From assembly GCA_964242115.1 (NCBI GenBank), contig CAXSZX010000017.1:1-64000 (forward strand): a stretch of DNA of 64,000 nt, in the 5' to 3' direction. Positions 61,104 to 64,000 of the stretch are shown here, in pieces. The translations under genes and the position numbers were made by a program. This stretch comes from BOG-908 sp964242115. GTDB taxonomy: Bacteria; Pseudomonadota; Alphaproteobacteria; Acetobacterales; Acetobacteraceae. The notes under the pieces are model-generated. The model made no database searches, was not told where the DNA came from, and saw nothing but the letters and a program-made list of their open reading frames with translations. The stretch's first letter is position 1. Each line of letters begins with the position of its first letter.

Positions 61104-63893
61104 GTGACAAGCAACAAACGCCTGCACCCATTGGCCGGACTGTTGGCCGCGGGGCTTGCCACCCAGGCTGCGCCCGCGCTGGCCGGTCCGTCCCAGCCCT
61201 TTCCCACCTACACGACGGGCCTGCAGCCGAACGGCTCCTACGTGGTCTCCAACGGGCAGATCATCACGCCGGCCGGAACCCAGGTGAACCTGGGCATCCG
61301 CGTGCGCGCCAAGGCGGTGGCGGTGAACCCGAACCCGCAGTTGCACGTCGCCGCGGTGCTGACGATGGGCGCCGCCGAGCCGATCCTCGTGTTCAACACG
61401 CTCACTGGCGAAGTGATGCAGAGCTACCTGCCGTTCCAGGATGCGTCGGGCACCTATGGCGGAGTCACCTACTCGGCCGACGGCAAATATCTGCTATTCA
61501 GCCAGGACAGCAGCTACGTCACCATCGCCAGCGTCGGCCCCACCGGCCTGCTGACGGACTACGCGCACGTCTCGGTGCCGCCCAACACCTCGCAGATCAC
61601 CTGTTTCCCCAACAGCCCGATCGGCACGTACGCCCGGCCCTGCGGCGAGCTGTATACGCCGTCCACGTCCTACCCGGGCAGCGTGGCGTTTTCCGCCGAC
61701 GGGCGCAGCGCCTACGCGCTGCTGAGCCAGAACGACACGCTGGCGACGATCGACCTCACGCAGAACCCGCCGGTGCTGGGCACCCAGACCCGCGTCGGCA
61801 ACGCGCCCAACACGGTGCTGGTGCACGGCCAGTACGCCTATGTCAGCAACGAGGGCGGCCGGATCGCGCGCAAATCCGACTTCACCGTGCTCTCCGCCGG
61901 AACGCCGATCGTGGCCGACCCGATCGACGGCTCGGCGGTGACCGGCAGCGTCTCCGTGGTCAGCACCGTCTCGCAGAGCGTGGTGGCCACCATCCCGGTC
62001 GGCCTGCACCCCACCGGCATGGCCATCTACGGATCCTCGCTGCTGGTGTCGAATACCTACAGCGACACCATCTCGGTGATCGACCTGGCCACCAACAAGG
62101 TGGTGCGCACGCTCAACCTCGGGCTGCCGATCCGCATACCCGGGCAGGCCGGCTCGGCCTACGGCGCGGCACCCACCGGCATCGCCGTGGATGCCGCCCG
62201 CAACATCGCCTACGTCGCGCTGTACAACGCCAACGCGGTCGCCGTGCTCGACCTTGCCGGCAGTGCGGCGCACCCGGTCACCGGGCTGATCCCGGTGGCG
62301 TACGCACCGGCTTCGGTCCAGCTCGACAGCCGCCACAACCAGCTGGTCGTGGCCAACGACAAGGGCATCGGCACGCTCGCCTCCTTCGAGACGGACCACG
62401 GCGTCACCGGCTACAATTCCCATCAGGACACCGGCACGGTCAGCATCGTGCCGATCCCGGACGCTGCCACGCTGGCCACGATGACCAGGCAGGTGCGCCA
62501 GAACGACCACTGGGACCTCGCCGCCAACATCGCCTCGGCCAGCGGCGGCAACTACCAGACGCCGCCGCTGGCCATCCCGGCGCGTATCGGCGACCCGTCG
62601 CTGATCAAGCACGTGTTCCTGATTATCCGCGAGAACCGCACCTACGACCAGATGCTGGGCGATGTTGCGGCCGGCAACGGCGACGCCGAGCTTGCGGTGT
62701 TCGGCGGCAAGGATTCGCCGAACGTGCACGACCTGGTCAAGCGCTTTCCGCTGCTGGACAACTTCTACGACCCGAGCCGCCAATCCGCCGACGGCCACCA
62801 GTGGATCATCGAGTCGCTGGCACCCTACCAGGATGACATCCAGGCGCCGGACTGGATACGCAGCTACCCCGGCGGCAACGCCGGTGACTCGCTCGCCTAC
62901 ACCAAGAAGGGCTTCCTGTTTCAGGAGACGGTGGCCGCCGGCCTGCCCACCAAGATCTATGGCGAGTACGTGGAGAACGAGTTCTTCCCGACCGCACAGG
63001 GCCATCCGACCTGGCTGCAGTATTTCGACGATGCGCGCACCTTCGAGACGGGTAGGGAGTCCGTGCTGAAGTACCAGAACTCGATCCTGGTGGAGTCTTC
63101 GGTGCCGGCGGTGGAGAACCACCTGATCCTGAACTTCCCCCAATTCGACCTGAACATCCCCGACCAGTATCGCGTCGATGTCTGGTACGAGGACTTCCGC
63201 AACGACCTGGCCAACGGCTCGGTGCCGGCGCTGACCGTGGCCTGGGTGATGGACGACCACACCGGCGGCCCGCCGACGGTGGACGCCGAAGAGGCGGACA
63301 ACGACCTGGCGGTCGGCCGGATGATCGACATCATCAGCCACAGCAGCGTGTGGAAGGACTCGGCAATCTTCATCGAGGAGGACGACGCGCAGAACGGCGT
63401 GGACCACGTCGACGGCCACCGCAGCCCAGGCTACATCGTCAGCCCCTACGCGGTGCAGTACGGGCCGACCGATCACACCTACTACACGCAGGTCAACATG
63501 ACCCGCACCATCGAGCAGATCCTCGGCCTGCAGCCGCTGAGCCAGTTCGACCTGACCGCCTCGCCGATGACTACGGATTTCACCAACACGCCGAACTTGG
63601 CGCCTTGGGACCACGTGCCGAACCAGGTGCCGCTGACGATGGGCGTCGTCGCCAGCAACGCCGCACCCGACGACCAGTACGGCGCGCTGCAGCACGCCTG
63701 GCGCGCCAAGAAAGTGGAGATGTTCGCCGGCAGGTCCACACGGCCGGACTCCGAGGACGCGGACACGCTTAACCATTACATCTGGTATGAGGCTACCAAG
63801 TATCAGCGGCCGTATCCTGGCGAGACGAAGCTGCGGCCGCCGTCGGATTTTGCCGGGCGTGTGGCACCGGCTGGGGATAGCGACGACGATTGA
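61104..63893 (+). CDS. Secreted YVTN beta-propeller / phosphoesterase fusion
   Basis: A 929-residue exported protein. The GTG at 61104 (GGAG upstream) opens a signal peptide (LHPLAGLLAAGLATQAAPAL); an ATG at 61059 is an alternative start. Residues about 30-480 form a YVTN-type propeller (GLHPTGMAIYGSSLLVSNTY; DTISVIDLATNKVVRTL). The C-terminal half is an alkaline-phosphatase-superfamily phosphoesterase (VFLIIRENRTYDQMLGDV; DDAQNGVDHVDGHRSPGYIV with metal-binding Asp/His). Such fusions occur in proteobacteria and acidobacteria; the substrate is unknown. A repeat follows the stop immediately. Confidence 0.88.
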   Translation: MTSNKRLHPLAGLLAAGLATQAAPALAGPSQPFPTYTTGLQPNGSYVVSNGQIITPAGTQVNLGIRVRAKAVAVNPNPQLHVAAVLTMGAAEPILVFNTLTGEVMQSYLPFQDASGTYGGVTYSADGKYLLFSQDSSYVTIASVGPTGLLTDYAHVSVPPNTSQITCFPNSPIGTYARPCGELYTPSTSYPGSVAFSADGRSAYALLSQNDTLATIDLTQNPPVLGTQTRVGNAPNTVLVHGQYAYVSNEGGRIARKSDFTVLSAGTPIVADPIDGSAVTGSVSVVSTVSQSVVATIPVGLHPTGMAIYGSSLLVSNTYSDTISVIDLATNKVVRTLNLGLPIRIPGQAGSAYGAAPTGIAVDAARNIAYVALYNANAVAVLDLAGSAAHPVTGLIPVAYAPASVQLDSRHNQLVVANDKGIGTLASFETDHGVTGYNSHQDTGTVSIVPIPDAATLATMTRQVRQNDHWDLAANIASASGGNYQTPPLAIPARIGDPSLIKHVFLIIRENRTYDQMLGDVAAGNGDAELAVFGGKDSPNVHDLVKRFPLLDNFYDPSRQSADGHQWIIESLAPYQDDIQAPDWIRSYPGGNAGDSLAYTKKGFLFQETVAAGLPTKIYGEYVENEFFPTAQGHPTWLQYFDDARTFETGRESVLKYQNSILVESSVPAVENHLILNFPQFDLNIPDQYRVDVWYEDFRNDLANGSVPALTVAWVMDDHTGGPPTVDAEEADNDLAVGRMIDIISHSSVWKDSAIFIEEDDAQNGVDHVDGHRSPGYIVSPYAVQYGPTDHTYYTQVNMTRTIEQILGLQPLSQFDLTASPMTTDFTNTPNLAPWDHVPNQVPLTMGVVASNAAPDDQYGALQHAWRAKKVEMFAGRSTRPDSEDADTLNHYIWYEATKYQRPYPGETKLRPPSDFAGRVAPAGDSDDD

Positions 63894-64000
63894 AAGAAAG
63901 CAAGCGGTTCTTTTTTGAAAAAAGAACCAAAAAACTTTTGGTTCGGCTGTCGCGGAGGTTCCTGTAGCACGCGCGTTTCGGTTCTTTTTAAACGAGACGC
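63894..64000. repeat. Double-hairpin intergenic repeat, copy cut by the window end
   Basis: AAAGCAAGCGGTTCTTTTTTG, described by 63897-63917, then AAAAAGAACCAAAAAACTT, core CGGCTGTCGCGGAGG, and the start of a right arm (TTTCGGTTCTTTTTAAACG). It begins one base after the stop of the phosphoesterase gene. Confidence 0.85.

Noticed and set aside
61494..63776. 760-codon open frame antisense to the phosphoesterase gene
   Set aside because: Arg/Val/Gly-rich shadow with no recognisable motif or ribosome site; the plus strand has clear propeller and phosphoesterase motifs.

Overview
The window is high-GC alphaproteobacterial DNA from a draft assembly (a 100-N scaffold gap lies at 11366-11465). It combines a purple-bacterial type II reaction centre (pufL, pufM, pufC, puhA, puhB, puhC) with a serine-cycle methylotrophy block (glyA, ftfL, sgaA, hprA, mtdA, fchA). 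Together with the rimP-nusA-ylxR-infB arrangement, this points to a phototrophic, C1-using member of the Rhodospirillales/Acetobacteraceae. A Rhodopila-like organism is plausible, but that is a guess from gene content, not an identification.

Layout. 1-3200 (minus): rimP, nusA, ylxR and the start of infB, preceded by a terminator-like hairpin. 3400-7024 (minus): two small threonine-rich exported proteins, a FAD-dependent dehydrogenase and a PEP-CTERM protein. 7480-9636 (plus): fumC and puhC. 9975-14542 (minus): a compact pufL-pufM-pufC-puhA-puhB operon with no pufBA antenna genes, driven from a divergent promoter region that carries a perfect TGT-N12-ACA (PpsR/CrtJ-type) palindrome and a second imperfect one. 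14646-19748: an SH3 protein, an SDR, a membrane TPR protein, and a DUF302-SLAC1 pair. 19911-24806 (minus): a very large kinase-ATPase-GAF-GGDEF regulator. 25018-30122: a multicopper oxidase and a kelch/galactose-oxidase-like protein, divergent from an AraC-type regulator with paired candidate operators. 30598-32647: a secreted predicted TIM-barrel protein and a sulfotransferase.

32855-45653 is the most unusual stretch. It encodes a 1207-residue tubulin/FtsZ-like GTPase with a C-terminal GYF_2 domain, a zinc-ribbon protein, a proline-rich membrane protein and a degenerate vWA-like membrane protein on the minus strand. Divergent from these are a zinc-ribbon/PEGA protein, a secreted proline-rich protein, a lipoprotein, an SH3 protein with a catalytically dead nuclease-like domain, and a third zinc-ribbon membrane protein. 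It looks like a poorly characterised tubulin-like membrane-associated system.

46035-50744 is a leucine/isovalerate degradation operon (ivd-mccB-mccA). 51056-58120 is the serine-cycle and tetrahydrofolate C1 module. 58823-63893 holds a TPR-sulfotransferase and a secreted beta-propeller/phosphoesterase.

Scattered through the intergenic regions are about 23 copies or half-copies of one AT-rich double-hairpin repeat, each about 130-160 bp when complete. They commonly abut stop codons and are absent from inside the apparent operons. They stand out sharply from the GC-rich coding DNA and probably act as transcription-unit boundaries.
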